NCBI RefSeq assembly: GCF_003115775.1
Contig: NZ_QEES01000002.1
Span: 1,116,001 to 1,180,000, forward strand
DNA: 64,000 nucleotides
Direction of reading: 5' to 3'
Origin: Cellulomonas sp. WB94
GTDB taxonomy: Bacteria > Actinomycetota > Actinomycetes > Actinomycetales > Cellulomonadaceae
In this document: positions 1 to 10,200 of the stretch, piece after piece
Position numbering within the stretch: position 1 is the first letter of the stretch
Layout of the letters: the number at the start of each line of letters is the position of its first letter
Position numbers and translations under genes: made by a program
The notes under the pieces: generated by a model
What the model saw: only the letters and a program-made list of their open reading frames with translations
Told to the model about the DNA's origin: nothing
Databases searched by the model: none

Positions 1-420
1 GCGGCCGGCCTGCGCGTGCCGCGCGGGCCCCGGATGCGCGGGGACTTCACGCGGGCGGGTGGGCGCGCGGTCGGCCGCGCCCTCGTGGACGAGGGCGACC
101 TGCCACGTGCGCTGATCTGCGCGAACGACCAGACGGCGCTCGGCATCCTCGACGTGCTGACCCAGGCCGGCGTGCGGGTCCCGCAGGACGTGGCGCTCAC
201 GGGCTTCGACGGGATCGACGGGACCCAGCAGTCCAGCCCGCGCGTGACGACGGTGCACCAGCCTATGCTCGAGCTAGGCCGTGCAGCGGTGGACACCCTG
301 CTGCGTCGGCTGAGTGATCCGCAGCAGGCACCCGAGTCCCGCACGTTGCCGGTGGAGGTCCTGCTCCGAGAGAGCTGCGGGTGCCTTCCTGTCGTGTCGA
401 GCGCGACCGACTTCAGCTAG
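1..420 (+). CDS. LacI-family transcriptional regulator, C-terminal part (5' end outside window)
   Basis: The open frame runs in from the window edge and ends at TAG 418-420, so the N-terminal helix-turn-helix is not visible. What remains is the second lobe of the periplasmic-binding-protein-like effector domain. It has the family signatures ICANDQTALGIL, DVALTGFDGID and a TTVHQP segment. The gene lies directly upstream of a sugar-type ABC/glycosidase operon on the same strand, with a perfect palindrome between them at 479-506. It is therefore probably the local repressor, sensing an oligosaccharide derived from the imported substrate. The family is clear; the ligand is inferred. Confidence 0.88.
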   Translation, partial: AAGLRVPRGPRMRGDFTRAGGRAVGRALVDEGDLPRALICANDQTALGILDVLTQAGVRVPQDVALTGFDGIDGTQQSSPRVTTVHQPMLELGRAAVDTLLRRLSDPQQAPESRTLPVEVLLRESCGCLPVVSSATDFS

Positions 421-472
421 TCCCCGGATCCCCGGCCCCCGGATCCCCCTGATGTACGCGCGCACCCCCCGG

Positions 473-506
473 TTGCACGGTGCAATGTATGCGCATACAT
501 TGCACC
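473..506 (+). promoter_or_regulatory. Promoter with embedded LacI-type operator (28-bp perfect palindrome)
   Basis: Positions 479-506 form a perfect 28-bp palindrome with half-site GGTGCAATGTATGC and a central CG, as LacI-family operators have. A -35-like TTGCAC at 473-478 and a -10-like TACATT at 496-501 are exactly 17 nt apart. The palindrome fills the spacer and covers the -10, so bound repressor would exclude RNA polymerase. The site is about 85 nt upstream of the binding-protein ATG. The palindrome is seen directly; promoter assignment and repressor identity are inference. Confidence 0.72.
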
Positions 507-591
507 TAGGCGCCGAGCACCGAAGCTCGCGCGCAGGAGCAGCGCCTCACGCAGCTCTCGTGACGACGACGACACGAAGGAGAAGGACGCC

Positions 592-2256
592 ATGACCAAT
601 GGCTCCCGGCGGGCGCCACGGCGACTCGCTACTGCGCTCGGGGTGGCTCTCACCGCCGCCCTGGCGATCACAGGATGCTCGGCGAACGTCCAGACACCCG
701 AAGGCAGCGCCTCGAGCGCGACCGGGTCGCTGCTCGTCGCTGCCGACAACGGCTCGCCCACGTTCGTACGGAACTTCAACCCGTACTCGCCGAGCAAGCG
801 GAACACCGCGACCATCATCTACGAACCCCTGTTCGTGACGAACTCGCTCGACGGCAAGGCGGTGCCGTTCCTCGGGACCGCGTTCACGCAGCCCGACGCG
901 AAGACGATCGTCGTGGACATCCGTCAGGGCGTGACATGGTCCGACGGCGAGGCCTTCAGCGCCGCCGACGTCGCCTTCACCTACGACCTGCTCAAGAAGT
1001 TCCCTGCCCTCGACACGACCGGCGTCTGGCAGCACCTGGCCGACGTCAAGGCCGACGGCTCGAAGGTCACGATGACGCTGACGGCCGAGGACGTGCCGGC
1101 CGCGGCCATCGTGCTCAGCGTCCCGATCGTCTCGGAGCACCTGTGGAAGGACGTCGCCGACCCGGTGACCGCGACGGACGAGAAGCCCGTCGGCACCGGC
1201 CCCTACACGCTCGGCGAGTTCGGCCCGAACCAGTACAAGCTCGAGAAGAACGCGACCTACTGGCAGGCCGACAAGGTCGCCGCGACCGAGCTCGTGATCC
1301 CCGCGTCGAACACGCAGCTCGACGTCGTGAACAACGGCTACGACTGGGCGTACGCGTTCATGTCCGACGTCGAGAACACGTGGGTCAAGGCCGGCAAGGG
1401 CAACACGTACTGGTTCCCGCCGGGCGGCACGATCAGCCTGCTGCCGAACCTCACCAAGGCACCGTTCAACGACGTGAACTTCCGCAAGGGGCTGTCTGCT
1501 GCGCTCGACCGCTCGTCGATCGCGGAGGTCGCCGAGGAGGGCTACGTGCAGGCCGCGGGCCAGTCGGGCCTGCTCCTGCCGAACCAGGAGGCCTGGCTCA
1601 ACTCGGCCCTGCCTGACGGCGGCGCGATCACGCAGGACGCGGCAGCCGCGACCGACCTCTTCGCGAAGGCCGGCTACACGAAGTCGGGCGACAAGCTCGT
1701 CGACAAGGCCGGCCAGCCGCTCACGATCGCGATCACGACGGCCAACGGCTGGACCGACTGGCTGCGCGGCGTCCAGGAGGTGCAGAAGCAGCTCCAGGCT
1801 GTCGGCATCACCGTCACGATCAACCAGCCGCAGCCCGCGGCCTACCAGCAGGCGATCCAGAACGGCGACTTCGACCTCGCGATGGGGTCGTTCGGCGGGA
1901 CCGGATCGGTCTACCAGGACTTCAACAACCTGCTGAGCAGCGAGTTCCTGCAGCCCGTCGGCACGAGCACGACCGCGAACTTCCAGCGGTTCTCCGACCC
2001 GGCCGTCGACGCCCTGCTCGCGGACCTCAAGGTGACGATCGACCCGGCCAAGCAGAAGGACATCGCCAACAAGCTCCAGCAGGCGATGTACGACCAGGTG
2101 CCCGTGATCTCGATGTTCTACGGCGGCCTGTGGGGCCTGTTCTCGGACAAGGCCTTCACCAACTGGCCGAGCAAGGACAACCCCTACGCCACCCCGGCGA
2201 CGTGGGGCTCCAACCCGCTGCTCGTCCTGACGAACATCACCAAGGCCGGTAGCTGA
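592..2256 (+). CDS. ABC transporter family-5 substrate-binding lipoprotein
   Basis: This 554-residue exported lipoprotein has an Arg-rich N-region, a hydrophobic stretch and lipobox ITGC with Cys29 as the lipidated residue. The mature protein has the SBP_bac_5 layout: an early NPYSPS segment, IIYEPLF, a GTGPYTL segment and a late PVISMF segment. Family 5 is usually annotated as oligopeptide-binding, but members also bind beta-gluco-oligosaccharides. The GH1 and GH94 genes downstream argue for a sugar here. AAGGAGAAGG at 577-586 is a strong ribosome site for the ATG. It would deliver ligand to the two permeases that follow. Confidence 0.88.
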   Translation: MTNGSRRAPRRLATALGVALTAALAITGCSANVQTPEGSASSATGSLLVAADNGSPTFVRNFNPYSPSKRNTATIIYEPLFVTNSLDGKAVPFLGTAFTQPDAKTIVVDIRQGVTWSDGEAFSAADVAFTYDLLKKFPALDTTGVWQHLADVKADGSKVTMTLTAEDVPAAAIVLSVPIVSEHLWKDVADPVTATDEKPVGTGPYTLGEFGPNQYKLEKNATYWQADKVAATELVIPASNTQLDVVNNGYDWAYAFMSDVENTWVKAGKGNTYWFPPGGTISLLPNLTKAPFNDVNFRKGLSAALDRSSIAEVAEEGYVQAAGQSGLLLPNQEAWLNSALPDGGAITQDAAAATDLFAKAGYTKSGDKLVDKAGQPLTIAITTANGWTDWLRGVQEVQKQLQAVGITVTINQPQPAAYQQAIQNGDFDLAMGSFGGTGSVYQDFNNLLSSEFLQPVGTSTTANFQRFSDPAVDALLADLKVTIDPAKQKDIANKLQQAMYDQVPVISMFYGGLWGLFSDKAFTNWPSKDNPYATPATWGSNPLLVLTNITKAGS

Positions 2257-2267
2257 CCGACCCGCGC

Positions 2268-2322
2268 GACCAGGCTCGCGGGAGGGGCGACATCATGCTT
2301 CGCCCCTCCCGCGAGCCTGGTC
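2268..2322 (+). terminator. Intercistronic 23-bp hairpin between binding-protein and permease genes
   Basis: Two perfectly complementary 23-nt arms (2268-2290 and 2300-2322) enclose a 9-nt loop, starting 11 nt after the binding-protein stop. No U-run follows. The next gene in the operon starts at 2388, so full termination is unlikely. This is the usual position for a hairpin that stabilises the binding-protein mRNA or attenuates readthrough, giving more binding protein than permease. The structure is certain from sequence; the role is inferred from malE-malF-like operons. Confidence 0.7.
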
Positions 2323-2387
2323 GGACGCCGGCCCGTCCGGCACCCTCGTCCCCGCATCACGAACGTCCCGACGAAGGGGAGAACCCC

Positions 2388-3368
2388 GTGCGGTACATCC
2401 TGCGCAAGCTCGGCTTGCTGCTGCTCACGGCATGGGCCGCGATCACCCTCAACTTCCTGCTCCCCCGGCTCATGCCCGGCTCGCCGGCGGACGCGGCCCT
2501 CGCGAAGCTCGCCCAGGCCGGTCCCGTGAGCCCTGCGACCAAGGCCGCGATCGAGGCCCAGCTCGGCGTGCCGACCGGCAGCGCCTGGTCGCAGTACGTG
2601 CAGTACCTGGGCAACGTCGCCCATCTCGACTTCGGGGTGTCGTACACGTTCTTCCCGCAGAGCGTCTCGTCGCTCGTGACGTCGGCGCTGCCCTGGACGC
2701 TCGTCATGGTCGGGCTCGTCACCATCGTCGCGTTCCTCATCGGGACGCTCGTCGGGGTGCTCGCGGCCTGGAAGCGCGGCACGTGGCTCGACACGCTGCC
2801 CACGCTCGGCGGCACGTTCACCTCCGCGTTCCCGTACTTCTGGACCGCCCTGCTGCTGCTGTTCTTCCTCGGGTACGTGCTGCGCTGGTTCCCGACGTCG
2901 GGCGCGTACGGCGCGTCCGTGAGCCCCAACCTCAGCGCGACGTTCTTCGTCGACGCCCTGCACCACGCGGTCCTGCCCGCGCTGACGATCCTCATCACGT
3001 CGCTCGGCGGCTGGATCCTCGGGATGCGCAACACGATGATCAACACCCTCGGCGAGGACTACGTGACGTTCGCCGAGGCCAACGGCCTGCGCAGCCGCAC
3101 CGTCGCGCTGCGGTACGCCGCCCGCAACGCGATCCTGCCGAGCCTCACCGGCTTCGGCCTCGCGCTCGGCGGTGTCGTCGGCGGGTCGCTGCTCGTCGAA
3201 CGGGTCTTCAACTACCCCGGCGTCGGCTACCTGCTCTACAACGCCGTGACCAACCAGGACTACCCCCTCATGCAGGCCCTGTTCCTGATGATCACCATCA
3301 GCGTCCTGATGGCGAACTTCATCGTCGACATCCTGTACGGCTTCTTGGACCCGAGGACACGGCGATGA
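2388..3368 (+). CDS. ABC transporter permease (DppB/OppB type)
   Basis: This 326-residue inner-membrane permease starts at GTG 2388, preceded by AAGGGGA. An ATG further upstream lies in the intercistronic hairpin and is not used. It has an N-terminal TM helix (residues about 5-25), a long extracytoplasmic loop, then five more TM helices. The BPD_transp_1 coupling motif contains EANGLR followed by LPSLTGFG. DppB-type proteins typically have FNYPGVGYLLYNA near the C terminus, as here. It pairs with the following permease, overlapping it by ATGA. Confidence 0.9.
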   Translation: MRYILRKLGLLLLTAWAAITLNFLLPRLMPGSPADAALAKLAQAGPVSPATKAAIEAQLGVPTGSAWSQYVQYLGNVAHLDFGVSYTFFPQSVSSLVTSALPWTLVMVGLVTIVAFLIGTLVGVLAAWKRGTWLDTLPTLGGTFTSAFPYFWTALLLLFFLGYVLRWFPTSGAYGASVSPNLSATFFVDALHHAVLPALTILITSLGGWILGMRNTMINTLGEDYVTFAEANGLRSRTVALRYAARNAILPSLTGFGLALGGVVGGSLLVERVFNYPGVGYLLYNAVTNQDYPLMQALFLMITISVLMANFIVDILYGFLDPRTRR

Positions 3369-4318
3369 CGACGCAAGCGATGCTCCCCGAACCCACCGGT
3401 GCACCCCGACGCGACATCGGGTCGACGGTCGTCCCCCCGCTCAAGGGGCCCGCGTCCCCGTGGCGCGTGCTGACCCGGGCCGTCGAGACCATCTGGAGCA
3501 ACAAGAAGGCACGCCTCGGCGTCGTGGTCCTGGGCGTCTTCGTCCTGCTCGCGGTCCTCGCACCGCTCATCGCCCCCTACGGCGCGTCCGAGAACGGCTT
3601 CGGTCGCAACCAGCCCGGCAGCGCCGCGCACTGGTTCGGGACGACCGCAGCCGGCGAGGACGTGCTGTCCCAGGTCGTCTTCGGCGCGCGGATCTCGGTG
3701 CTCGTCGGCTTCCTCGCCGGGTTGCTGTCGACGCTGATCGCGGTGCTCGTCGGGCTCTCGTGGGGCTACGTGCGCGGGCCGCTCGCCGACGTCGTCAACT
3801 TCATCGTCAACCTGTTCCTGGTGATCCCGGGCCTGCCGCTCATGATCGTCGTCGCGGCCTACCTGCAGAACGGCGGGCTGGCGATGATCATCTTCGTCGT
3901 CGTCATCACCGGCTGGGCGTGGGGTGCGCGCGTGCTGCGCTCGCAGACCCAGTCGCTGCGCGGCCGGGACTTCGTCACCGCGGCGCAGTTCGCGGGCGAG
4001 GGCTCCTGGCGGATCGTCTTCCGCGAGATCCTGCCGAACATGACCTCGCTCATCGCGGGGAGCTTCTTCGGTGCGGCGACCGCCGCGATCCTCGCCGAGT
4101 CCGGTCTGTCGTTCCTCGGCGTCGGGGACACCACGACCGTCAGCTGGGGCTCGATGCTCTTCTGGGCCCAGAACTCCAACGCGATCCTCACCGGCCAGTG
4201 GGTGCTGCTCTTCGCGCCCGGCCTGTGCATCGCGCTGCTCGCGACCTCACTCACCCTCATCAACTTCGGGGTCGACGGACTGTCGAACCCCCGACTGCGG
4301 GAAGGAGCGGGTCGATGA
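3365..4318 (+). CDS. ABC transporter permease (DppC/OppC type)
   Basis: This 317-residue permease starts at ATG 3365, which overlaps the stop of the previous permease (ATGA), so translation is coupled. It has the DppC N-terminal cytoplasmic extension, a first TM segment around residues 55-77, the HWFGTTAAGEDVLSQVVFGAR signature region and a coupling loop near FAGEGSWRIVFREILPN. The typical SGLSFLGVG motif follows. It forms the heterodimeric membrane channel with the DppB-type partner for substrate delivered by the family-5 lipoprotein. Confidence 0.9.
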   Translation: MTTQAMLPEPTGAPRRDIGSTVVPPLKGPASPWRVLTRAVETIWSNKKARLGVVVLGVFVLLAVLAPLIAPYGASENGFGRNQPGSAAHWFGTTAAGEDVLSQVVFGARISVLVGFLAGLLSTLIAVLVGLSWGYVRGPLADVVNFIVNLFLVIPGLPLMIVVAAYLQNGGLAMIIFVVVITGWAWGARVLRSQTQSLRGRDFVTAAQFAGEGSWRIVFREILPNMTSLIAGSFFGAATAAILAESGLSFLGVGDTTTVSWGSMLFWAQNSNAILTGQWVLLFAPGLCIALLATSLTLINFGVDGLSNPRLREGAGR

Positions 4319-6000
4319 GCCTGCTGGAAGTCACCGACCTGTCGGTCGTGTACGAGCCGCGCGGAGCCGAGCCGACGTACGCCGTGAAGGACGCGACGTT
4401 CTCGCTCGAGCGCGGAGAGTTCGTCGGGCTCGTGGGCGAGTCGGGGTCGGGCAAGTCGACGATCGGGTTCGCGATCACGAGGCTGTCCAAGCCCCCGGCC
4501 CGCGTCACGGCGGGACGCATCCTGTTCGACGGCACGGACATCGCCGGCATCGAGGCCGAGGACCTGCGGCGCCAGCGCCAGGGCGGGTTCGCGATGGTGC
4601 TGCAGTCGGGCATGAACGCGCTCAACCCCGTGCGCTCGATCCGCCACCACTTCGGTGACATCTTCGCTGCGCACGGCCACGTGCCGCGGGACAAGCGGCT
4701 CGCCCGGGCGCGCGAGCTCGTCGAGAAGGTCGAGCTGCCCGTGTCGGTGCTCGACCGGTACCCCGGCGAGCTGTCCGGCGGGATGCGTCAGCGCGTCTCG
4801 ATCGCGCTCGCCCTGTCGCTCGAGCCGCAGCTCATGGTGTTCGACGAGCCGACGACCGCGCTCGACGTCCTCGTGCAGCACGCCGTGATGAACACGATCC
4901 GCGAGCTGCAGCGCTCCGAGAACTTCACGGCGCTGCTCATCAGCCACGACCTGGGCGTCGTGCTCGAGTCGACGTCGCGCGTCATGGTCATGCACGAGGG
5001 CGTGATCGTCGAGGACGCGCCCGCCGAGCAGATCCTGCACGCCCCGCGGCACGAGTACACGCGGATGCTGCTCAGCCACTACGCGGACCCCCGCGCCGAG
5101 GTCGTCGAGCTGCCCGGCCTCGCGGTGCGCGGCGGGACGATCGAGACCTCGGGCCGGTCGGTCGCGGCGTCGTCGGGGAGCTCGCAGGCCCCGCGCCTCG
5201 CCCACTCGCCGATCGTCGTCGACGACGTCAGCAAGGTGTACCCACCGCCCCGACGCGGCCAGGACCCGGTCACCGCCGTCGACCACGTGTCGTTCACGCT
5301 CGAGCCCGGCCAGGCCATGGCGCTCGTGGGTGCGAGCGGCTCGGGCAAGAGCACGATCGCCAAGCTCATCACCGGGGTCGAGAAGCCCACGTCGGGCAGC
5401 GTGCAGTTCGGCGACGTGCGCGTCGAGACCCTCGGCCGCCGGGGGCTCAAGGACCTGCGGCGCGAGATGCAGATGGTCTTCCAGGACCCGTACTCCGCGC
5501 TCAACCCGCTGCACACCGTGGAGTACACGCTCACGCGACCCGTCGTGAACTACACGGCGCTGCGCGGCGTCGAGGCACGCCGCCGCGTCCTCGAGCTGCT
5601 CGACACCGTCGGCCTGACCCCCGTCGAGCAGTTCGCCGCGAAGCTCCCGCACCAGCTCTCGGGCGGCCAGCGGCAGCGCGTCGTCATCGCCCGCGCGCTC
5701 GCGTGCGACCCGCAGGTCCTCATCGCCGACGAGCCCGTCTCGATGCTCGACGTCTCGCTGCGGGCCGGGGTGCTCGCGCTGCTCGACGACCTGCGCGTCC
5801 AGTTCGGGGTCTCGATGCTGTACATCACGCACGACCTGCTCTCCGCGCGCCTCGTGACCGACCAGATCATGGTGCTCAACCGCGGTCGCGTCGTGGAGTC
5901 GGGCGACACCGCGCAGGTGCTGCGGTTCCCCCAGGACGAGTACACGGTCGAGCTGCTCGACGCGATCCCCCAGCCGGCCCGGGCCGGAGGCGCCGCATGA
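4315..6000 (+). CDS. Fused double ABC ATPase (DppD-DppF type)
   Basis: The 561-residue protein contains two complete nucleotide-binding domains, which replace the separate D and F subunits of classical systems. Domain 1 (about 1-265) has Walker A GESGSGKST, signature LSGGMRQRV and Walker B LMVFDEP. Domain 2 (about 300-555) has Walker A GASGSGKST, signature LSGGQRQRV and Walker B VLIADEP. Both have D-loops and switch histidines (SHDLG, THDLL). The start ATG 4315 overlaps the upstream stop by ATGA. This is the energising subunit of the importer encoded just upstream. Confidence 0.92.
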   Translation: MSLLEVTDLSVVYEPRGAEPTYAVKDATFSLERGEFVGLVGESGSGKSTIGFAITRLSKPPARVTAGRILFDGTDIAGIEAEDLRRQRQGGFAMVLQSGMNALNPVRSIRHHFGDIFAAHGHVPRDKRLARARELVEKVELPVSVLDRYPGELSGGMRQRVSIALALSLEPQLMVFDEPTTALDVLVQHAVMNTIRELQRSENFTALLISHDLGVVLESTSRVMVMHEGVIVEDAPAEQILHAPRHEYTRMLLSHYADPRAEVVELPGLAVRGGTIETSGRSVAASSGSSQAPRLAHSPIVVDDVSKVYPPPRRGQDPVTAVDHVSFTLEPGQAMALVGASGSGKSTIAKLITGVEKPTSGSVQFGDVRVETLGRRGLKDLRREMQMVFQDPYSALNPLHTVEYTLTRPVVNYTALRGVEARRRVLELLDTVGLTPVEQFAAKLPHQLSGGQRQRVVIARALACDPQVLIADEPVSMLDVSLRAGVLALLDDLRVQFGVSMLYITHDLLSARLVTDQIMVLNRGRVVESGDTAQVLRFPQDEYTVELLDAIPQPARAGGAA

Positions 6001-7220
6001 TGCTGCACTTCCCCGAGGGGTTCCGTTGGGGGTCCGCGACCGCGGCCCACCAGATCGAGGGCAACAACCTCAACACCGACTGGTGGGCTCGCGAGCACGC
6101 CCCCGGCACCACGATCGCGGAGCCGAGCGGCGACGCGTGCGACAGCTACCACCGCTACCGCGAGGACATGGAGGTCCTGGCCGACGTCGGCCTCGGCACC
6201 TACCGGTTCTCGCTCGAGTGGGCGCGGATCGAGCCCGAGAAGGGCTTCGTGTCGCGGGCCGAGCTGGACCACTACCGCCGCATGGTCGAGACCGCGCGCG
6301 AGCTCGGCATCGAGCCGATGGTCACGCTGCACCACTTCACCATCCCCCGCTGGTTCGACGCCGAGGGCGGCTGGCTCGCCCTCGACGCGGTCGACCGGTT
6401 CACACGGTTCACCGAGGCGGTGCTGCCCGTGCTCGACGGGGTCGAGCTGGTCTGCACGATCAACGAGCCCAACATGGTCGCGATGTTCGCGGGCGACGAC
6501 CCGGCGCACGCCGAACCCACGACGCTGCAGGCGTTCGGCCAGCCCGCGCCGAACCCTCGCGTCGCCGACACGCTGCTCGCCGCCCACCAGTCCGCCCGCG
6601 AGGTGCTCGCCGCCGCGGGACCGTTCCGCTCGGGCTGGACCGTCGCGACGCAGGACTTCCAGCCCGAGCCCGGCTGCGAGGAGCTCGCCCGCGCGTACGG
6701 CTACCCGCGCGACGCGTGGTTCCTCGAGGCCGCCCGCGGCGACGACTGGGTCGGGGTGCAGGCGTACACGCGCACGAAGATCGGGCCCGGCGGCCCGCTG
6801 CCCGTCCCTGCCGACGCCGAGAAGACCCTCACCGGGTGGGAGTTCTACCCCCGGGCGCTCGAGGACGGCGTCCGCCTCGCCCACGCGATGGTGCCCGGCG
6901 TCCCCGTCCTCGTCACCGAGAACGGCATCGCGACCGCCGACGACACGCGCCGGATCGCCTACACGCGAGGCGCGCTCACCGGCCTGCACGCGGCGATCGC
7001 GGACGGCATCCAGGTCGAGGGCTACCTCTACTGGAGCCTGCTCGACAACTACGAGTGGGGGTCGTACGGGCCGACGTTCGGTCTCGTCGCCGTCGACCGC
7101 GAGACGTTCGCGCGCACCGTCAAGCCGAGCGCGCGCTGGCTCGGCGACGTCGCGCGGGCCAACGCGGTCGAGGCCGACCCCACCGCGGCCGACCCCACCT
7201 CTGCCGAGGCCGACGCGTGA
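5997..7220 (+). CDS. GH1 family beta-glucosidase
   Basis: This 407-residue cytoplasmic GH1 enzyme has no signal peptide. The start motif FPEGFRWGSATAAHQIEG is the GH1 N-terminal signature. The acid/base Glu157 lies in TINEPN and the nucleophile Glu308 in VTENGI. A late YWSLLDNYEWG loop forms the aglycone side. It is shorter than most GH1 enzymes (about 450-480), mainly in loop regions. It would hydrolyse imported beta-glucosides. The ATG overlaps the ATPase stop (ATGA). Two adjacent ATG codons (5997 and 6000) are possible starts. Confidence 0.92.
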   Translation: MMLHFPEGFRWGSATAAHQIEGNNLNTDWWAREHAPGTTIAEPSGDACDSYHRYREDMEVLADVGLGTYRFSLEWARIEPEKGFVSRAELDHYRRMVETARELGIEPMVTLHHFTIPRWFDAEGGWLALDAVDRFTRFTEAVLPVLDGVELVCTINEPNMVAMFAGDDPAHAEPTTLQAFGQPAPNPRVADTLLAAHQSAREVLAAAGPFRSGWTVATQDFQPEPGCEELARAYGYPRDAWFLEAARGDDWVGVQAYTRTKIGPGGPLPVPADAEKTLTGWEFYPRALEDGVRLAHAMVPGVPVLVTENGIATADDTRRIAYTRGALTGLHAAIADGIQVEGYLYWSLLDNYEWGSYGPTFGLVAVDRETFARTVKPSARWLGDVARANAVEADPTAADPTSAEADA

Positions 7221-10200
7221 CGACGTCGGCGCTCGCGGGCGTGCTGCGCGGCGGGGCCACCCGCATCGAGCTCTCCGCGGCGGGGGACGTCCGGGCGATC
7301 CGCCACGGCGACGCCACCCTCGTGAGCCAGTACCTCGCCACGGCGCACGACGCCATGGTGGGCGGAGTGTTCCTGCGCCGTCGCGCGCCGGACGGCACCG
7401 TCGAGTCCGCCGCACTCGTGGGCGGGCACGCGGACGGCACGTTCGCGGTCGACGACCGGTGCGCGCGCTGGTCCGGCCGGGCCCTCGGCGCGCAGTACGC
7501 CGTCACGCTCACGCTCGACCCGGACGGCGTGCTCTGGGTGTGGCGGGTCGACGTCTCGGCGGACACCGCCGACGCGGATCGGGCGCCCGACGACGGCGCC
7601 ACGTACGACGTCGTCGTCGCCCAGGACCTCGCGCTCGCCCCCGAGGCGATGTCCACGAGCAACGAGCCGTACGTCAGCCAGTACGTCGTGCACCACGTGA
7701 TCGACGACCCGCGCGCGGGAGCCGTCGTCGCCAGCCGTCAGACCATGGCGACGGCACCGGTCCTCCCGCTCGCGCTGACGGCGGTGGTCGAGGGCGCCCG
7801 CGCGTACCTGACCGACGGGTTCTCGTTCTACGGGCTCGGCGCCAAGCTCGACGGGCACGCCGCGGCTCTCGACGACGCGGACTGGGAGTCGCTGACCTAC
7901 CAGTACGAGTTCGCGATGCCGACCCTGCTCGGGCCGTCGTTCGACCTGACGGCTCCGCGCACGGTGCATGCCGTGACCGCGTTCGTGCCCGACTACCGCG
8001 GCGAGCTCGCCGACGCGCAGCACGCCGTGCCGGACCTGCTCGACCGCGCGGCCGCGCTCGCTGCTACGACCGCGCCCATGTCGTCGTCGGCGACCCCGGG
8101 CCGGCACTCAGACCCGGAGGCCGAGCCCGACCACCAGGGCGCCGCCGGGGTCCGGGTGCCGTCCCAGCGGTCCCTGCTCGTCTCGGCCCGACTGCTCGCA
8201 GGCGACGACCTGACGACGGACGAGCTCGTCGGCCTCACGACGACGTCGGCGGGTGCTGCCGAGGTGCTGCGGCCCGAGACCGCCCCCGACGGGACGCTCC
8301 TGTCGTACTTCACCGCCGACGCGACCCACGTCGTCAGCCGGGCCAAGGAGCTGCTCGTCGAGCGTCCGCACGGCCACGTGCTCAAGGCCGGCTCCGACGT
8401 GACCCCGAACGTCGACGTGTTCTCCGCGACCGCCTACGCGTACGGGGTGTTCGCGTCGCACGTCGTCGTCGGCAACACGTCGGCCAACCGGTTCGTGTCG
8501 GTCCAGCGCAACCACCTCAACCTGCTGCGGTCGAGCGGGGTGCGCGTCCTCGCCCGGATCGACGGTGCGTGGCGGCTGCTCGGGGTGCCGTCGGCCCTGG
8601 TCCTGGACCTCGGCGGGCTGCACTGGGCCTACGCGACCGGGGCGGGGCGTATCGACGTGCGGACGACCGTGCGGTCCGACGCGCGGGGCCTCGAGGTGCG
8701 GGTCGACGCCGAGCACGCCCTCGACCTGCTCGTCACGGTCGACGTCGAGCTCGGGGAGGGCCGCTGGTCCGCGACGAGCGAGCTCGACGGCCGGGCCCTC
8801 GTGTTCACGGCCGATGCCGGGACCGACGTCGCCGCACACTGCCCCGACCTCGCCTACGTGCTCGCGACCGCCGCGGGCCGCCTCGGTGACGACGCCGTGC
8901 TGTTCCCGGACGCGCGTGCGCGGGACACCTCGGTCGTCACCGTCGAGTTCGACGCCGCGACGAGCGCGTCGATCGTCCTGACCGGTGACCTCGAGGGCAG
9001 CGCGGCCGCGCTCCAGGTCGCCCGCGACGGCATCGACCACCCGCTCGACGTCGAGGCCGAGCTCGCCGCGCACCGCGCGTACGTCGCCGACTTCACGCGT
9101 CACCTGCACGTCGAGGGCGACGGCCGGCTCGCCGAGCTCAATCTCCTGCTGCCGTGGTTCACCCAGAACGCCCTCGTGCACTTCCTCGTCCCGCACGGGC
9201 TCGAGCAGTTCTCGGGTGCGGCGTGGGGCACGCGCGACGTGTGTCAGGGCCCGCTCGAGCTCAACCTGGCGTTCGGGCACCTCGACACCGTGCGGGACAT
9301 CGTGCTGCGGGTCTTCGCCCACCAGCTCGTCGACGGCACGCTCCCGCAGTGGTTCATGTTCGACGCCTACCGCGAGCGCTACCAGGACGACGCGCACGGC
9401 GACGTCGTCGTCTGGCCGCTCATGGCGCTCGGCGAGTACCTGGCCGCGACGGGTGACACCGGGGTCCTCGACGCCGAGGTCCCGTTCTGGGACCACGCCC
9501 ACCGCAGCCCGGGGACCGTCCCCGTCCCGGTCTCCGAGCACGTGCGCCGGTCGCTCGACCACATCCGTTCGCACCGCGCACCCGGCACCCAGCTGCTCTC
9601 GTACGGCGAGGGCGACTGGGACGACACGCTGCAACCGGCGCAGGCCTCGATGCGCGAGGAGATGGCGTCGGCGTGGACGGTCGCGCTGCTGTACCAGGCG
9701 ACCCGCACGCTCGAGGGCCAGCTGCGCGGCACCGCGCACGCCGGCCTCGCGGCCGAGCTGGGCGCCGAGGCCGACACGATCGCCGCGGAGTTCACGGACC
9801 GGTTCGTGATCGACGGCGTCCTCGCGGGCTACGTCGTGTTCGCGCCCGAGGGCCCGTGGCCGGTGATCCACCCGACCGACGACCGCACCGGTCTGCACTA
9901 CCGGCTCATCCCCATGACCCGGTCGATCATCGCCGGGCTGCTCACGCCCGACCAGGCGCTGCACCACGAGGCGCTCGTCGAGGAGCACCTGCACTTCCCC
10001 GACGGCGTCCGGCTCATGGACCGGCCCGCACCGTTCCACGACGGGATCACGCGGTACTTCCGGCGCGGTGAGCAGGCGGCGAACTTCGGCCGCGAGGTCG
10101 GGCTGATGTACACGCACGCGCACGTCCGCTACACGCAGGCGCTCGCGACGCTCGGCCGGGAACGGCTCGTCACCGAGCTGCTGCGGATCAGCCCTGTCGG

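Noticed and set aside
2295-2387. Upstream ATG start for the first permease
   Set aside because: It lies in the loop and stem of the 23-bp hairpin and lacks a ribosome site; GTG 2388 has AAGGGGA and begins the conserved TM1.
592-6000. Oligopeptide importer
   Set aside because: Family-5 homology alone would suggest peptides, but the operon-linked GH1 and GH94 genes and the LacI regulator point to an oligosaccharide. Not fully excluded.
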